DNA of 64,000 nt from Anaerotignum propionicum (GCF_024461735.1 NZ_JANGAD010000001.1:1-64000); one strand, 5' to 3'; positions 14,686 through 25,248 are shown, numbered from the stretch's first letter. Notes: generated by a model from the letters alone, not told the origin. Translations and numbers: made by a program.

Positions 14686-16023
14686 ATGGAGTTACCCATT
14701 CAATATACGGAAAAAATGAAGAAGCTTTTGGGGGATGAGTATTCAAAATATTTAGAATCTTTTGAGGAATCAAGATATTTTGGGTTGCGGGTGAATTCCT
14801 TAAAGCTCACACCAAAGATGTTTCGAGATAAAAATGTTTTCTCTCTTACCTCGGTGCCATGGTGTAGGGAAGGATTTTATTATGCAGGGGAACAACGACC
14901 CTCGAAACATCCTTATTATCATGCAGGACTCTATTACTTGCAGGAGCCGAGTGCCATGAGCCCAGGTGCCATATTGCCTATTCAGCCCGGTGAACGGGTT
15001 TTGGATGTTTGCGCTGCACCGGGTGGTAAGTCCACGCAATTGGGTGCCAGACTTCAAGGGGAAGGGCTTTTGGTTGCCAATGACATCAGTGCTGGACGGG
15101 CAAAGGCATTGTTAAAGAACATTGAACTGTTTGGTATTCGCAACAGTGTTGTAATGAGTGAACCACCTGAGCGTCTAAAAGAGAGATTGCCCAATTTTTT
15201 TGATAAAATTCTTATTGATGCTCCTTGTTCGGGAGAGGGTATGTTTCGTAAGGAGCCAGATATGGTGAAAAGCTGGAATGAGGAGATGCTTGTTTATTGT
15301 CAAAAGGAGCAGGGGGGAATTTTGGAGGCTTGCGCTGGAATGCTTCGTCCAGGAGGAATGATGCTTTATTCTACTTGCACCTTTGCAGTGGAGGAAAACG
15401 AAAAAAGTATTTCCGATTTTTTAGAAAGACATCAGGAGTTCTCTCTTGTTCCCATTGAGAAAGAAAATGGATTTTCAGCAGGAATGGGGGCGCTTGCCCA
15501 GTGTGCCAGATTATACCCCCATAAAATAAAGGGTGAGGGGCATTTTCTTGCGTTAATGCAAAAGACAGAAGAAGGGTCTCAAGACTTAACATTAGAAGAA
15601 ACTGGGGAAAAAGAAAAGGACATTTTGCCCTATCTAGAATTTGAAAAAGAAGTGTTAAAAATAAAATTGAGTGGAACCTTTAAAATTTTCGGGGACAGCC
15701 TATATCTTTTGCCGGAAGGAATGCCTGCCATGAAAGGACTTCGTGTTTTACGTACAGGTTGGCAATTGGGAACAATGAAAAAAGGGAGGTTTGAGCCCTC
15801 TCAAGCATTTGCCATGGGTCTTTCTCAAGGGGAGGTAACCAATGTGGAGGATTTTTCTTTGGCAGATGACAGAGTCATTCGTTATTTAAAGGGTGAAACC
15901 GTTGAAGCAGATGGAAAAGAAGGATGGACTCTGGTTTGCGTGGATGGCCTTCCTTTGGGCTGGGCGAAACGCCAAGGGGGAAGGCTGAAAAATAAATATG
16001 CCGTAGGTTGGAAATGGGAATAA
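14686..16023 (+). CDS. RNA (cytosine-5) methyltransferase, RsmF/NOL1-NOP2-Sun type
   Basis: 445 residues. It transfers a methyl group from S-adenosylmethionine to C5 of cytosine in rRNA. N-terminal PUA-like cap region with YYHAGLYYLQEPSAMSP (about 85-100), SAM motif VLDVCAAPGGKSTQL (106-120), DAPCSGEGMFRKEPD with the release Cys, and STCTFAVEENE with the catalytic Cys at about 231. The C-terminal about 130 residues form the RsmF extension (LPEGMPAMKGLRVLRTGWQLGTMKKGRFEPSQAFA). GGAGG upstream. Monocistronic. Confidence 0.93.
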   Translation: MELPIQYTEKMKKLLGDEYSKYLESFEESRYFGLRVNSLKLTPKMFRDKNVFSLTSVPWCREGFYYAGEQRPSKHPYYHAGLYYLQEPSAMSPGAILPIQPGERVLDVCAAPGGKSTQLGARLQGEGLLVANDISAGRAKALLKNIELFGIRNSVVMSEPPERLKERLPNFFDKILIDAPCSGEGMFRKEPDMVKSWNEEMLVYCQKEQGGILEACAGMLRPGGMMLYSTCTFAVEENEKSISDFLERHQEFSLVPIEKENGFSAGMGALAQCARLYPHKIKGEGHFLALMQKTEEGSQDLTLEETGEKEKDILPYLEFEKEVLKIKLSGTFKIFGDSLYLLPEGMPAMKGLRVLRTGWQLGTMKKGRFEPSQAFAMGLSQGEVTNVEDFSLADDRVIRYLKGETVEADGKEGWTLVCVDGLPLGWAKRQGGRLKNKYAVGWKWE

Positions 16024-16059
16024 GGTGTCCGCAATTAGAGGACATATGTATAATTACGG

Positions 16060-16087
16060 TTGACAAATTTCGAAAAATTTGTAAAAT
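16060..16087 (+). promoter_or_regulatory. Promoter of thrC
   Basis: TTGACA at 16060-16065, 16-bp spacer, TAAAAT at 16082-16087. The short leader has no T-box pattern. Confidence 0.75.
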
Positions 16088-16129
16088 AGAACTATCGTAA
16101 ATTTAAGCTTAAGGAAGAAGGGAAATATT

Positions 16130-17596
16130 ATGGCAAATTTGACATATATGGGGACTCGGGATGCATCCATACGAGCGACAGCTTCTCAAGCAATTTTAAG
16201 AGGAATTTGTCCCGATGGGGGGCTTTATATACCCGAAGTAATTCCTACCATGGAAAAATCATTGGAGGAATTGAGCAAGTTAAGCTATCAAGAGCTGGCA
16301 TATGAGGTTTTGAGTCTGTTTTTAGATTTCACAGAAGAGGAATTAAAGGCCTGCATTAATGGGGCTTATGATGATAAATTTGATACAAAAGAAATCGCTC
16401 CAGTGGTTCAAAAAGGGGATGCTTTCTTTTTGGAACTGTTCCATGGCAAGACCTTAGCTTTTAAGGATATGGCCTTGTCTATTTTGCCTTATTTTATGAA
16501 AACAGCGGCAAAACGGGAAGGCATAGAGAAGGAAATCGTTATTTTAACGGCGACTTCAGGAGATACGGGAAAAGCGGCGTTGGAAGGCTTTGCAGGCGTA
16601 GCGGGAACAAAAATTATTGTATTTTTCCCTGAGGATGGGGTCAGCCCCGTGCAAAAATTGCAAATGACCACACAAGAGGGAGAAAACACTTGTGTTGTTG
16701 GGATTTTGGGCAACTTTGATGATGCCCAAAGTGCAGTGAAAAGTATTTTTACCGATAAGGCTTTGGGAGAAGAATTGGAGAAAAAGGGATATGTATTCTC
16801 TTCTGCAAATTCCATAAATATTGGACGTTTGGTTCCTCAGATTGTTTATTATTTCCATGCTTATCTGGAAGCAGTGAAGCAAGGCGCATTAGAAATGGGC
16901 GAGGAATTAAACTTCACGGTGCCTACAGGGAATTTTGGTGACATTTTGGCGGGCTGGTACGCTATGAAAATGGGTCTACCTGTTGGTCATTTTGTTTGCG
17001 CATCCAATGATAATAAGGTGTTGTATGACTTCTTCCGTACCGGAATTTATGATAGAAATAGGGAATTCCGTGTGACAGTTTCTCCTTCCATGGATATTTT
17101 GATTTCCAGTAATCTGGAACGTTTACTGAGCCATTTGGCTGGGCAGGACGCCACAAAGGCAGATATGATGAAGCTAAGTAAGGATGGGAAATATGCTGTT
17201 ACCATTACTGAAAAGAAAATCAGCGGCGAATTTGCAACGGAAGAGGAAACCTATGGTGCAATTAGAGGTTTCTTTGAAAAAACAGGCTATGTGATGGATA
17301 CACATACGGCAGTTGCTTATGCCGCTTATCAGAAATATAAAGATGAGAGCAATGACACCAGACCTATGGTGATTGTCTCAACGGCAAGTCCATATAAATT
17401 TACAAAAGATGTTATGATGGCATTGGATAAAAAATATGAGCAGGAAGATGCATTTGCTTTAATGGATGTTTTAGAAAAAATCAGTGGTGTTGCGATCCCA
17501 GAGCCTATCCAAGGCATTGAACATAGAGCAATTTTACACAAAAATGTTTGTGACAGGGATAAAATTAAGGATTTTGTAAAAGGATATTTAGCATAG
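16130..17596 (+). CDS. thrC: Threonine synthase
   Basis: 488 residues, the longer type of threonine synthase. It converts O-phosphohomoserine to threonine with pyridoxal phosphate. N-terminal TYMGTRD...LRGICPDGGLYIPE, the PLP lysine in HGKTLAFKDMALS (Lys at about 111), phosphate-binding TATSGDTGKAALEGF, FFPEDGVSPVQKLQM, SANSINIGRLVPQIVYYFHAY and PTGNFGDILAGWYAMKMG are all present. No other threonine genes are nearby, so it stands alone behind its own promoter. Confidence 0.97.
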   Translation: MANLTYMGTRDASIRATASQAILRGICPDGGLYIPEVIPTMEKSLEELSKLSYQELAYEVLSLFLDFTEEELKACINGAYDDKFDTKEIAPVVQKGDAFFLELFHGKTLAFKDMALSILPYFMKTAAKREGIEKEIVILTATSGDTGKAALEGFAGVAGTKIIVFFPEDGVSPVQKLQMTTQEGENTCVVGILGNFDDAQSAVKSIFTDKALGEELEKKGYVFSSANSINIGRLVPQIVYYFHAYLEAVKQGALEMGEELNFTVPTGNFGDILAGWYAMKMGLPVGHFVCASNDNKVLYDFFRTGIYDRNREFRVTVSPSMDILISSNLERLLSHLAGQDATKADMMKLSKDGKYAVTITEKKISGEFATEEETYGAIRGFFEKTGYVMDTHTAVAYAAYQKYKDESNDTRPMVIVSTASPYKFTKDVMMALDKKYEQEDAFALMDVLEKISGVAIPEPIQGIEHRAILHKNVCDRDKIKDFVKGYLA

Positions 17597-17932
17597 AGGA
17601 TGGTTTTTATAGGTAGATTATGTAATTCTTTTGGAAATCCCCCATTTTCTATTATGCACAAAGTACAAGAAATGTCCCACATAAGGCAGTGCCTTTGCTT
17701 GCCTTTGAGAAAGTGGGAATGCAAAGCGGAAAGCCGTTGATTTTGTCGTTTGGATGGATTACAATGTATTTTGGAACACTGATTCATTGTATGTGTACAT
17801 CAGAATTGATTATTTCCCACTTGGACGACCTTTGGGATTTCATTTAATTGTCTGTACAACCATATTCAATCAGGCAACAATTGCAGGAAACAAAACAGGG
17901 AATCTAAAAAAGAATAAAAAGGAGATTATACC
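17597..17932. other. Spacer with protein-like but broken sense
   Basis: About 335 bp between thrC and the transaldolase gene. A frame ending at TAA 17845-17847 reads like a protein for about 60 codons (KAVPLLAFEKVGMQSG, then a hydrophobic FGWITMYFGTLIHC) but has no start with a ribosome binding site. Frames on the other strand are equally weak. Possibly a gene remnant. The last 20 bp hold the AAAAGGAG of the next gene. Confidence 0.35.
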
Positions 17933-18580
17933 ATGAAAATGTTCATCGACACTGCGAATGTGGAGCACATCAAAGAGGCAAATGATTTAGGCGTTATTTG
18001 CGGCGTTACAACAAACCCTTCCTTAATTGCAAAAGAAGGCAGGGACTTCGTTGAGGTAGTAAAGGAAATAACAACAATCGTTGACGGCCCAATCAGCGCG
18101 GAGGTCATCAGCCTTGAGCATGAAGGCATGGTAACAGAGGCCAGAGAACTGGTTAAAATCCATAAAAATATAGTAATTAAAATCCCTATGACATTGGAAG
18201 GCTTAAAGGCTGTAAAGATTTTGACAGCTGAAGGCATCAAAACAAACGTAACATTAATTTTCTCCGCTACACAGGCATTAATGGCTGCAAGAGCAGGTGC
18301 AACTTATGTTAGCCCCTTCTTAGGCAGAGTTGATGATATTGGTGCGGTAGGCATGACTTTAATCGAAGAAATTGTTGAAATTTTTGATGTACACGGCATT
18401 CAGACAGAAATTATTGCGGCAAGCATTCGCAATCCTTTACACGTAATTGATGCGGCAAGAGTTGGCTGCCATATTGCAACCATCCCTTACAACGTATTAA
18501 TACAGATGGCAAAGCATCCTTTGACTGACCTTGGTATTGAACGTTTCTTGAAAGATTGGGAAACCGTACCTAAAAAATAA
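17933..18580 (+). CDS. fsa: Transaldolase / fructose-6-phosphate aldolase (TalC type)
   Basis: 215 residues, the short decameric TalC/Fsa class. N-terminal [16 protein letters not shown] and [13 protein letters not shown], the Schiff-base Lys in IVIKIPMT (about residue 83), [31 protein letters not shown] and [28 protein letters not shown]. In Firmicutes next to transketolase it is generally a transaldolase of the pentose phosphate pathway rather than a true aldolase; the reaction cannot be decided here. Followed by tkt after 39 bp, one transcription unit. Confidence 0.92.
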   Translation: MKMFIDTANVEHIKEANDLGVICGVTTNPSLIAKEGRDFVEVVKEITTIVDGPISAEVISLEHEGMVTEARELVKIHKNIVIKIPMTLEGLKAVKILTAEGIKTNVTLIFSATQALMAARAGATYVSPFLGRVDDIGAVGMTLIEEIVEIFDVHGIQTEIIAASIRNPLHVIDAARVGCHIATIPYNVLIQMAKHPLTDLGIERFLKDWETVPKK

Positions 18581-18619
18581 TCTGACACAACCGTTACTAT
18601 TGTTTTTGGAGGTAAAAAC

Positions 18620-20602
18620 ATGAACCCTATGGATCAATTGACGATTAACACCCTGCGTTTTCTTTCCGCAGAAGCAATTCAGCAAGCAAACAGCGGACAT
18701 CCCGGCTTGCCTTTGGGTGCCGCACCTATGGCATATACCTTATGGGCAAAGGAAATGAAGATCAACCCTAAGAATCCTGCTTGGAATGATAGGGATCGCT
18801 TCGTTCTTTCAGCTGGACACGGTTCTGCATTGTTATATTCATTATTGCACTTATTCGGCTATGGCTTGACCATTGAAGATTTGAAAAATTTCCGTCAAAG
18901 AAATTCTTTAACACCCGGTCATCCTGAGTATAAGCATACCCTCGGTGTAGAAACAACAACGGGCCCCTTGGGACAAGGTATTGCCAATGCAGTAGGTATG
19001 GCTTTGGCTGAAAGCCACTTGGCAGCAAAATTTAACACACCTGATTTTAAAGTGGTAGACCATTATACCTTCGCCCTTTGCGGTGACGGTTGCTTACAGG
19101 AAGGCGTTGCTTCTGAAGCGGCATCTTTAGCTGGAACAATGGGTCTTTCCAAATTGGTTTTATTATATGATTGCAACAAAATTACAATCGAAGGCAGTAC
19201 AGATGTTGCCTTTACAGAGGATGTAAAAGCTCGTTTTATTGCTTACGGCTGGGATGTTTTTGAAGTGGAAGATGGCAACGATGTAGATGTGCTTGCTAAA
19301 ACCATTGCAGAAGCAAAAGCTTCAAATAAGCCTGCTTTAATAAAAGTAAACACCCAGATTGGTTATGGCGCACCAAATAAGCAGGGCAAGGCTTCTGCTC
19401 ATGGCGAACCTCTTGGTGCAGATGAAATTGGTCTTGCAAAAGGGAATTTAAGCTGGACATATGCCGATGAATTCTTCGTTCCTGAGGAAGTTAAGGCGCA
19501 TATGGCTGAAATCATTGCAAATGGGGGAAAAGCAGAGGCTGCTTGGAATGAGATGTTCAAGGCTTATGCTGAAAAAAATCCTGAATTGGCTAAAGAATAT
19601 GCGGCTTGGCACAGCGACGAATTGTCTGTTGATTTATTAAATGATGAGGACTTCTGGAAAAATGAAGGAGATATTGCTACCCGTGCGGCGTCTGAAAAGG
19701 TATTGCAAAAGGTTGCAAAGGCTGTGCCTAACTTATTTGGTGGTTCTGCCGATTTGGCTCCTTCCAATAAATCCGTTATGAAGGACAGAGAATATTATAG
19801 CAAAGAAAACCCAGCGGGTTCCAATGTGCATTTTGGCATTCGTGAGTTTGCTATGACTGCTATGGCAAACGGTATGGCAGTACATGGTGGTTTACGTCCT
19901 TATATAGCAGGGTTCTTTGTATTTGCAGATTATATGAAGGCTGGCCTTCGTATGGAATCCTTAATGGGATTACCTGTAATCAGCATTATGACCCATGACA
20001 GCATTGGTGTTGGTGAAGATGGCCCTACACATCAGCCTATTGAGCATTTGGCGATGCTGCGCAGTATGCCGAATTATACTGCTTTCCGTCCTTGCGATAC
20101 AAGAGAAACAGCAGCAGGCTGGTATACAGCATTGACAAAAACAAGTACACCTACGGCTCTGATCCTTTCCAGACAGAACCTGCCCGCTTTGGAGGGTACA
20201 GGTAAGGATGCATTAAAGGGTGCTTATGTTTTGAAGGACTGTACCGGAACACCTGATGTTTTATTAATGGCAAGTGGTTCTGAGGTTGAACTGATTTACA
20301 AGGCTTATGATGTTTTGGCTGAAAAGGGTGTAAAAGCAAGAGTCATCAGTATGCCAAGCTGGGAATTGTTTGAAGAGCAAAGCCCTGAATATAAAGAAAG
20401 CATCATGCCTAAAGCGATAAGAGCAAGACTTGCTGTTGAAGCGGCGGCTGATTTTGGCTGGCATAAGTATGTAGGTCTCGATGGCGCTACCATTTGCATG
20501 GATGGCTTTGGTGCATCTGCGCCGGCAGGCTTATTATTTAAGGATTTTGGCTTTACCGTTGAAAACGTTGTGGAAAAAGCACTTGCATTGGTAAAAGCAT
20601 AA
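18620..20602 (+). CDS. tkt: Transketolase
   Basis: 660 residues, full length. It moves two-carbon units between sugar phosphates with thiamine diphosphate. Visible: N-terminal [57 protein letters not shown], the diphosphate and Mg site [18 protein letters not shown] plus [10 protein letters not shown] (about 152-190), Pyr domain with [34 protein letters not shown] (catalytic Glu), [27 protein letters not shown] and the C-terminal ligand domain. With the transaldolase it forms the non-oxidative pentose phosphate branch. Confidence 0.97.
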   Translation: MNPMDQLTINTLRFLSAEAIQQANSGHPGLPLGAAPMAYTLWAKEMKINPKNPAWNDRDRFVLSAGHGSALLYSLLHLFGYGLTIEDLKNFRQRNSLTPGHPEYKHTLGVETTTGPLGQGIANAVGMALAESHLAAKFNTPDFKVVDHYTFALCGDGCLQEGVASEAASLAGTMGLSKLVLLYDCNKITIEGSTDVAFTEDVKARFIAYGWDVFEVEDGNDVDVLAKTIAEAKASNKPALIKVNTQIGYGAPNKQGKASAHGEPLGADEIGLAKGNLSWTYADEFFVPEEVKAHMAEIIANGGKAEAAWNEMFKAYAEKNPELAKEYAAWHSDELSVDLLNDEDFWKNEGDIATRAASEKVLQKVAKAVPNLFGGSADLAPSNKSVMKDREYYSKENPAGSNVHFGIREFAMTAMANGMAVHGGLRPYIAGFFVFADYMKAGLRMESLMGLPVISIMTHDSIGVGEDGPTHQPIEHLAMLRSMPNYTAFRPCDTRETAAGWYTALTKTSTPTALILSRQNLPALEGTGKDALKGAYVLKDCTGTPDVLLMASGSEVELIYKAYDVLAEKGVKARVISMPSWELFEEQSPEYKESIMPKAIRARLAVEAAADFGWHKYVGLDGATICMDGFGASAPAGLLFKDFGFTVENVVEKALALVKA

Positions 20603-20695
20603 TATTGGGATGAAGCGAGAAGCTCTCGGGGGGGTTATGAAATTATTATGGTTTCTAATCCCCAAAGGGCTTTTTTCATAGGAAGGAGGGGACAT

Positions 20696-21250
20696 ATGCG
20701 TACATTTATTGCCATTGAACTATCCCCTGAGGTTAGGGAATATCTATCTGAGATTCAGACAGAAACCCAAAAATATTGTCGTCGAGGGAATTATACTCCC
20801 CAAGATAATTTTCATGTTACGTTGCATTTTTTAGGGGAGATTGACCCTTCAGATGTGGAGTATGTGAAGGAAGCTATGTTTGAGGCGGCGCAAAGGAATC
20901 GTGTATTTGATTTGAAGTTAGGGCAAATCGGTTTCTTTGGTAGAGGGGATAGAGGTATTCTCTGGGCTGGGCTGGAAAAAAGTGATTCTTTGCAAAGGTT
21001 GTTTTTTGGGCTGGAAAAAAGCTTAGAGCGCCAGGGTTTTGCAAGGGAAAAGAAAGGCCTTAGTCCCCACATCACTTTAGGGCGTGAAGTTGAGCCCCAA
21101 AGAGGCTTTGCCGATGTGCAAAAAGCCGTTATAATGGAAGGCAAAAGTTTTACAGTGGAAAAAATCACTTTAATGGAAAGTGTGCGGCGAGGTCCGCGCT
21201 TAATATATAAGCCGATTTATCGGCAGGAATTAAAGGGTTATCGTGCATAA
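20696..21250 (+). CDS. thpR: RNA 2',3'-cyclic phosphodiesterase
   Basis: 184 residues from ATG 20696, chosen because GGAAGGAGGGG lies just upstream. 2H phosphoesterase: MRTFIAIELSPEVREYL at the N-terminus and the two catalytic His motifs FHVTLHFLG (about residue 40) and SPHITLGR (about 127). It opens 2',3'-cyclic phosphates on RNA ends to 2'-phosphates, also seen as RNA ligase in vitro. It lies 93 bp after tkt; a small CGAGA-AGC-TCTCG hairpin without T tract lies between them. Confidence 0.92.
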   Translation: MRTFIAIELSPEVREYLSEIQTETQKYCRRGNYTPQDNFHVTLHFLGEIDPSDVEYVKEAMFEAAQRNRVFDLKLGQIGFFGRGDRGILWAGLEKSDSLQRLFFGLEKSLERQGFAREKKGLSPHITLGREVEPQRGFADVQKAVIMEGKSFTVEKITLMESVRRGPRLIYKPIYRQELKGYRA

Positions 21251-21372
21251 GGGTAATTTTGCCAATAAGATTGCGTTTATGGGATAAAATATAAAAATTT
21301 TATTGCGAAACGAAAGATAGGGCAGGTCAAAGGTGCTTTTTGTTTTTCGGATTATTAAGGAGGAAAAAGAAA

Positions 21373-21654
21373 ATGCAGGAAATGGAAAAGGCAGTGATTA
21401 CCGTTTTAGGACAAGATTGTGTAGGAATTACCGCAAAGGTATGTACGGTTTTGGCGGAAAGCAACATTAACATTTTAGATATTTCCCAAACAATTGTTGG
21501 GGGCTACTTTAATATGGTGATGGTTGTGGATATTACAAGCATGAAGCTTGGTTATGACCAAATTTCAGAGAAGCTTAATACCCTTGGCGATGAGATGGGT
21601 CTGAAAATCAAAATTCAGCACACAAAAATCTTTGATGCTATGCATCGCATTTAA
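21373..21654 (+). CDS. ACT domain protein (UPF0237 type)
   Basis: 93 residues from ATG 21373 behind AAGGAGG; earlier in-frame starts would include the ribosome binding site. A single ACT fold: KAVITVLGQDCVGITAKVCTVLAESNINILDISQTIVGGYFNMVMVVDI, then a second half ending IKIQHTKIFDAMHRI. ACT domains usually bind amino acids. It is encoded 17 bp before the PFL-family gene, and this pair is widely conserved, so it is probably the regulatory partner of that protein. Confidence 0.92.
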   Translation: MQEMEKAVITVLGQDCVGITAKVCTVLAESNINILDISQTIVGGYFNMVMVVDITSMKLGYDQISEKLNTLGDEMGLKIKIQHTKIFDAMHRI

Positions 21655-21671
21655 TCAGGGAGGGCTGAACA

Positions 21672-23030
21672 ATGATAACTAGAAATGAAATTTTAGAGAC
21701 CAACCGCATGATTGACGATATGAACCTTGACGTTCGTACCATTACAATGGGAATTAGCTTATTAGACTGCGCCGATGCAGACGTTGACAAGTTCAATGAG
21801 AAGATTTACAACAAAATCACTACCTATGCTAAAGATTTGGTAAAGGTTGGGGATGAGCTGGCTAAGAAGTACGGCGTTCCTGTTGTAAACAAAAGAATCT
21901 CTATCACACCCATTGCGATTGCGGCGGCAGGCTGCCAAACAGATTCCTATGTGAGTATTGCCCAGACCTTGGATCGGGCGGCAAAAGAAGTAGGCGTGAA
22001 TTTTATTGGCGGTTTTTCTGCTTTGGTACATAAAGGTTATACCAAAAGCGATAGAACGCTGATTGCATCTATTCCTGAGGCGATGGCGGTTACCGATAGA
22101 GTTTGTTCCTCCATTAACATTGGAACCTCCAGAAATGGTATCAACATGGATGCCGTGAAAGAGATGGGGGAAATTATTCTAAAAACAGCTGAATTGACCA
22201 AAGATGCGGAATGCATTGGCTGTGCAAAGCTAGTTGTATTCTGTAATGCTGTTGAGGATAATCCTTTTATGGCAGGAGCATTCCATGGAGTTGGAGAAGC
22301 TGACTGTGCCATTAATGTTGGTGTAAGCGGCCCCGGTGTTGTGAAAAAAGCATTAGAAGAGGTGCGTGGTGCAGATTTTGAAACTCTTTGTGAAACAGTA
22401 AAGCGCACTGCATTTAAAATCACTCGAGTTGGACAGATGATTGCAAAAGAAGCCTCTGAGAGATTAAATGTTCCTTTTGGGATTATCGACCTTTCCTTAG
22501 CACCTACCCCTGCTGTTGGTGATAGTATTGCTGAAATTTTTCAGGAAATGGGTCTTGCTGAGCCCGGTGCACCGGGAACAACAGCGGCCCTGGCTTTGCT
22601 GAACGATAATGTGAAAAAAGGCGGCGTAATGGCATCTTCCTATGTTGGTGGTTTGAGCGGTGCATTTATTCCTGTCAGTGAAGATCATGGTATGATTGAA
22701 GCGGCGGAAAAGGGTGCACTTACCTTGGAGAAGCTGGAAGCCATGACTTGTGTTTGTTCTGTTGGTTTAGATATGATTGCCATTCCGGGAGATACCCCTG
22801 CATCCACCATTTCCGGTATCATTGCAGATGAAGCGGCAATAGGAATGGTGAATAACAAAACCACAGCGGTACGGTTGATTCCGGTAATTGGTAGAAAAGA
22901 AGGCGGCCATGTGGAGTTCGGTGGTTTATTGGGACATGCACCTGTTATGCCGGTGAACCGTTATAGCTGTGAAAACTTTATTGCCCGCGGGGGACGTATA
23001 CCTGCGCCAATTCATAGTTTTAAAAATTAA
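21672..23030 (+). CDS. PFL family protein (DUF711/UPF0210)
   Basis: 452 residues, usual length. N-terminal [31 protein letters not shown], central [65 protein letters not shown] and [15 protein letters not shown]-terminal [28 protein letters not shown] and [14 protein letters not shown]. The fold is related to glycyl-radical enzymes such as pyruvate formate-lyase but lacks the C-terminal glycyl-radical loop; its reaction is not known. Paired with the ACT protein. Confidence 0.93.
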   Translation: MITRNEILETNRMIDDMNLDVRTITMGISLLDCADADVDKFNEKIYNKITTYAKDLVKVGDELAKKYGVPVVNKRISITPIAIAAAGCQTDSYVSIAQTLDRAAKEVGVNFIGGFSALVHKGYTKSDRTLIASIPEAMAVTDRVCSSINIGTSRNGINMDAVKEMGEIILKTAELTKDAECIGCAKLVVFCNAVEDNPFMAGAFHGVGEADCAINVGVSGPGVVKKALEEVRGADFETLCETVKRTAFKITRVGQMIAKEASERLNVPFGIIDLSLAPTPAVGDSIAEIFQEMGLAEPGAPGTTAALALLNDNVKKGGVMASSYVGGLSGAFIPVSEDHGMIEAAEKGALTLEKLEAMTCVCSVGLDMIAIPGDTPASTISGIIADEAAIGMVNNKTTAVRLIPVIGRKEGGHVEFGGLLGHAPVMPVNRYSCENFIARGGRIPAPIHSFKN

Positions 23031-23126
23031 TATTAGGAGTAAAATCACATAAATCTGGGTGAATCAGGCATTTTCCTATAATTATGGTGGATTACCTAAA
23101 GAATAAGAGTAGTTCTATTGATATTT

Positions 23127-23246
23127 ATGGACGTAATTCGTATTTTAGTGAGACAAATTTACGAGTGGTTTCCAATCAATGGGACTACTTTTTTATTAGC
23201 TCCATTAAGCATTATATGCTTTCTTAAAAGGATGAAAGAAGTTTAA
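23127..23246 (+). CDS. Possible small membrane peptide
   Basis: 39 residues (MDVIRILVRQIYEWFPING at the start) with one hydrophobic segment near residues 21-33 (TTFLLAPLSIICF) and a basic end (LKRMKEV). The amino-acid pattern is that of a small single-pass membrane protein, but there is no good ribosome binding site before ATG 23127. It could instead be a remnant. Confidence 0.3.
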   Translation: MDVIRILVRQIYEWFPINGTTFLLAPLSIICFLKRMKEV

Positions 23247-23252
23247 CAATTT

Positions 23253-23270
23253 CTTACAATTTATTGTAAG
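23253..23270. promoter_or_regulatory. Palindrome before the coiled-coil gene
   Basis: CTTACAAT-TT-ATTGTAAG, exact eight-bp arms around two bases, ending three bases before GGAGG. A probable regulator site or a hairpin that hides the ribosome binding site; no T tract, so not a terminator. Confidence 0.6.
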
Positions 23271-23287
23271 ATGGAGGAAAGAGTTTT

Positions 23288-24718
23288 GTGTATGCAGAAA
23301 ATAAAACAAGTAAGATCAGGATAGAATGGGGGAGTAGTATGTTAGACAAAAAAGTGGTGGAAGGTTTGTGCACTCGGGCAGAATTGGATCTTTGGAGGGG
23401 GCGGAGGAGTATTTATGGCGCACGGAAGAAAGCGTTAAAAAGTGAGTATGTGCTAAAGAAAGATGTTGTGGATCGGATGGAACGAAGTGTATTAAAATTT
23501 TTATTTAGCGAAAATTTTGAAGAAAAGTTGAAAAAAGTAAAGTGGGAAGCGGATGAGGCAAAAAAAGCCTATGAAAAAGTAGAATTTTATATTGAGGAAG
23601 AGAAAAAAAGAATTCCTGAGCTGGAAAGGCAACTGGCGGACGAAATGTGCTTCGATATGGTTCATTCAGGTTCTTCTGTCCTGCTAAATGAGGTTGATAC
23701 CACTGGAAAATCTTTGATTGTTTGGTGTGAGTTGGTTGAAGAGGCTATTTCCATTTCTGACAGCGTCACAACTTTTTTAGCGGATTTACTGGTATGCATA
23801 GAACGCAGCAATAACGCCAAGGCACAAGGCAGTGAGATCAATAGTATACAAACGGGTGTATGTGAAATAGTTGAAAAAGCAAACAGCTTTTTTAAAAGAT
23901 TGTGGCAAGAATATGAAAAGCTGGAGAATTGGAATAACATGAAACAAATTAATACAAAATCCATGGTATTGGTAGGCGAGAGAAATAGTATAGGGAGAAT
24001 ACGTATAAATTCTAAAATATATGCAATACAGAATGGAATGGAAAACATCAAAGAAAATGCTCTGCTGTATACCATACAAGATGAAATGGAGAATCTGCAG
24101 AAAATACTGGTGGAAACATTTGCGGCAATGGAAGAGGATGGACAGCGTCTTTCTCAAAAGCTGAAAAGAGAACGTAGAGCTGAGGGTAATTTAGTGGATG
24201 AAATGGATAAAACAGAATTCGAAAAGTCAGAGAAGGTTCATGGGTTATATCCGCAAGATAAACTGAATATAGAGCATAGTGCAGACGTTAAGTGGGAATT
24301 TTGTGACAAAGAAAACCTTGAACAGGAAAGGGAAGGGCTGTTGGATGAGTTAGGCTTGCTGAATGCAGAGTTGAAGTCTACCCGTGACGAAATACAGAAA
24401 ATCTTCAGCAAAAGCCGCAGTCATTTTTTTGGAAAATACAAAAAAGATTTTGATGATGAGGTACAGGTGCCTATAGAAATCAAAAAACTAGAGGAAAGTA
24501 TAGAGGACTGGCTTAAAAGACTAAAAGCATTTAGGAGAAAAACAGGAAATTTTCCTTGTGCGCTGGATGGATATATTTCAATGGAAAATCAGCAAATAGG
24601 CAGATGCTTTGACTATGAGAACTCTACTACTGAACAAGAATGGTATTTCACGTATGTATATGGACTGGAGGAAATGTTAAAAATCACAGAGAAGCAGTTG
24701 GCGGATTTTTGTATTTAG
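23288..24718 (+). CDS. Large coiled-coil hypothetical protein
   Basis: 476 residues from GTG 23288 (GGAGG ten bases upstream); ATG 23339, with its own GGGGGAG, is an alternative start. Highly charged with long heptad-like stretches: about 85-120 (KVKWEADEAKKAYEKVEFY...), 190-250 and 345-400 (EQEREGLLDELGLLNAELKSTRDEI). No signal peptide, membrane segment, ATP site or known catalytic motif was seen. Cytosolic, probably oligomeric. It has no operon partner and lies between a housekeeping pair and the ribosomal operon, flanked by AT-rich DNA, so it may be lineage-specific. Function unknown. Confidence 0.8.
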   Translation: MYAENKTSKIRIEWGSSMLDKKVVEGLCTRAELDLWRGRRSIYGARKKALKSEYVLKKDVVDRMERSVLKFLFSENFEEKLKKVKWEADEAKKAYEKVEFYIEEEKKRIPELERQLADEMCFDMVHSGSSVLLNEVDTTGKSLIVWCELVEEAISISDSVTTFLADLLVCIERSNNAKAQGSEINSIQTGVCEIVEKANSFFKRLWQEYEKLENWNNMKQINTKSMVLVGERNSIGRIRINSKIYAIQNGMENIKENALLYTIQDEMENLQKILVETFAAMEEDGQRLSQKLKRERRAEGNLVDEMDKTEFEKSEKVHGLYPQDKLNIEHSADVKWEFCDKENLEQEREGLLDELGLLNAELKSTRDEIQKIFSKSRSHFFGKYKKDFDDEVQVPIEIKKLEESIEDWLKRLKAFRRKTGNFPCALDGYISMENQQIGRCFDYENSTTEQEWYFTYVYGLEEMLKITEKQLADFCI

Positions 24719-25248
24719 ATTTATTTAGGGTTGGAAGTGATTATTAATAATAAAAAAAACAGAATATGGGAGTTTTTTTAAAAAATTTGGCAATAAATAT
24801 GAAATGGTTTGAGTGTTTGTGAGATTGCAAAAAAGATGGTACTGAAAGTCATAAATGAAGTCCAATTAATTTATTGTGCATATTGTTTAAAAAAAGTTAG
24901 GATATGAAGGGAAAATTTTATTAAAATCAGAAGAACTTTTTGAAAAAAATGAGAAGAAAAGCTTGCAATTCAAAGCTTTTTCGTGTATACTAATTTCTGT
25001 TGTGACATAGAGTGTTGAAGCAGAAGGTTGCCAAAAGCCTATAAAATAAAGGTTTGCGGGTTTTTCTGTGGAGCGATGTCCAGTTCAAGAAACCGGGCGA
25101 CAAGGTCACTGTACTGAATATTAGGGATTTTCTGCCCTCTTTTGGGGGTAGTTACTCGTGTCTTACGTTGCAGGACACACCCGGATAAGTGTGCAGTCAC
25201 CACTTGTCGTGCTGAAATCAAAAGTACGAAAAGGAGGGGACTTTTTTT
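24719..25248 (+). promoter_or_regulatory. AT-rich spacer, promoter and leader of the S10 operon
   Basis: 24719-24960 is AT-rich and gene-free. A promoter follows: TTGCAA 24963-24968, 17-bp spacer, TATACT 24986-24991. The transcript then has a leader of about 250 nt with several pairing segments, for example GTGTC...GACAC at about 25159-25184, before AAAAGGAGGGG and rpsJ. Such long leaders on S10 operons often carry ribosomal-protein feedback control; I cannot assign it to a known class. Confidence 0.6.

Noticed and set aside
16025..16129. T-box riboswitch before thrC
   Set aside because: The leader is too short and has no T-box or specifier loop sequence.
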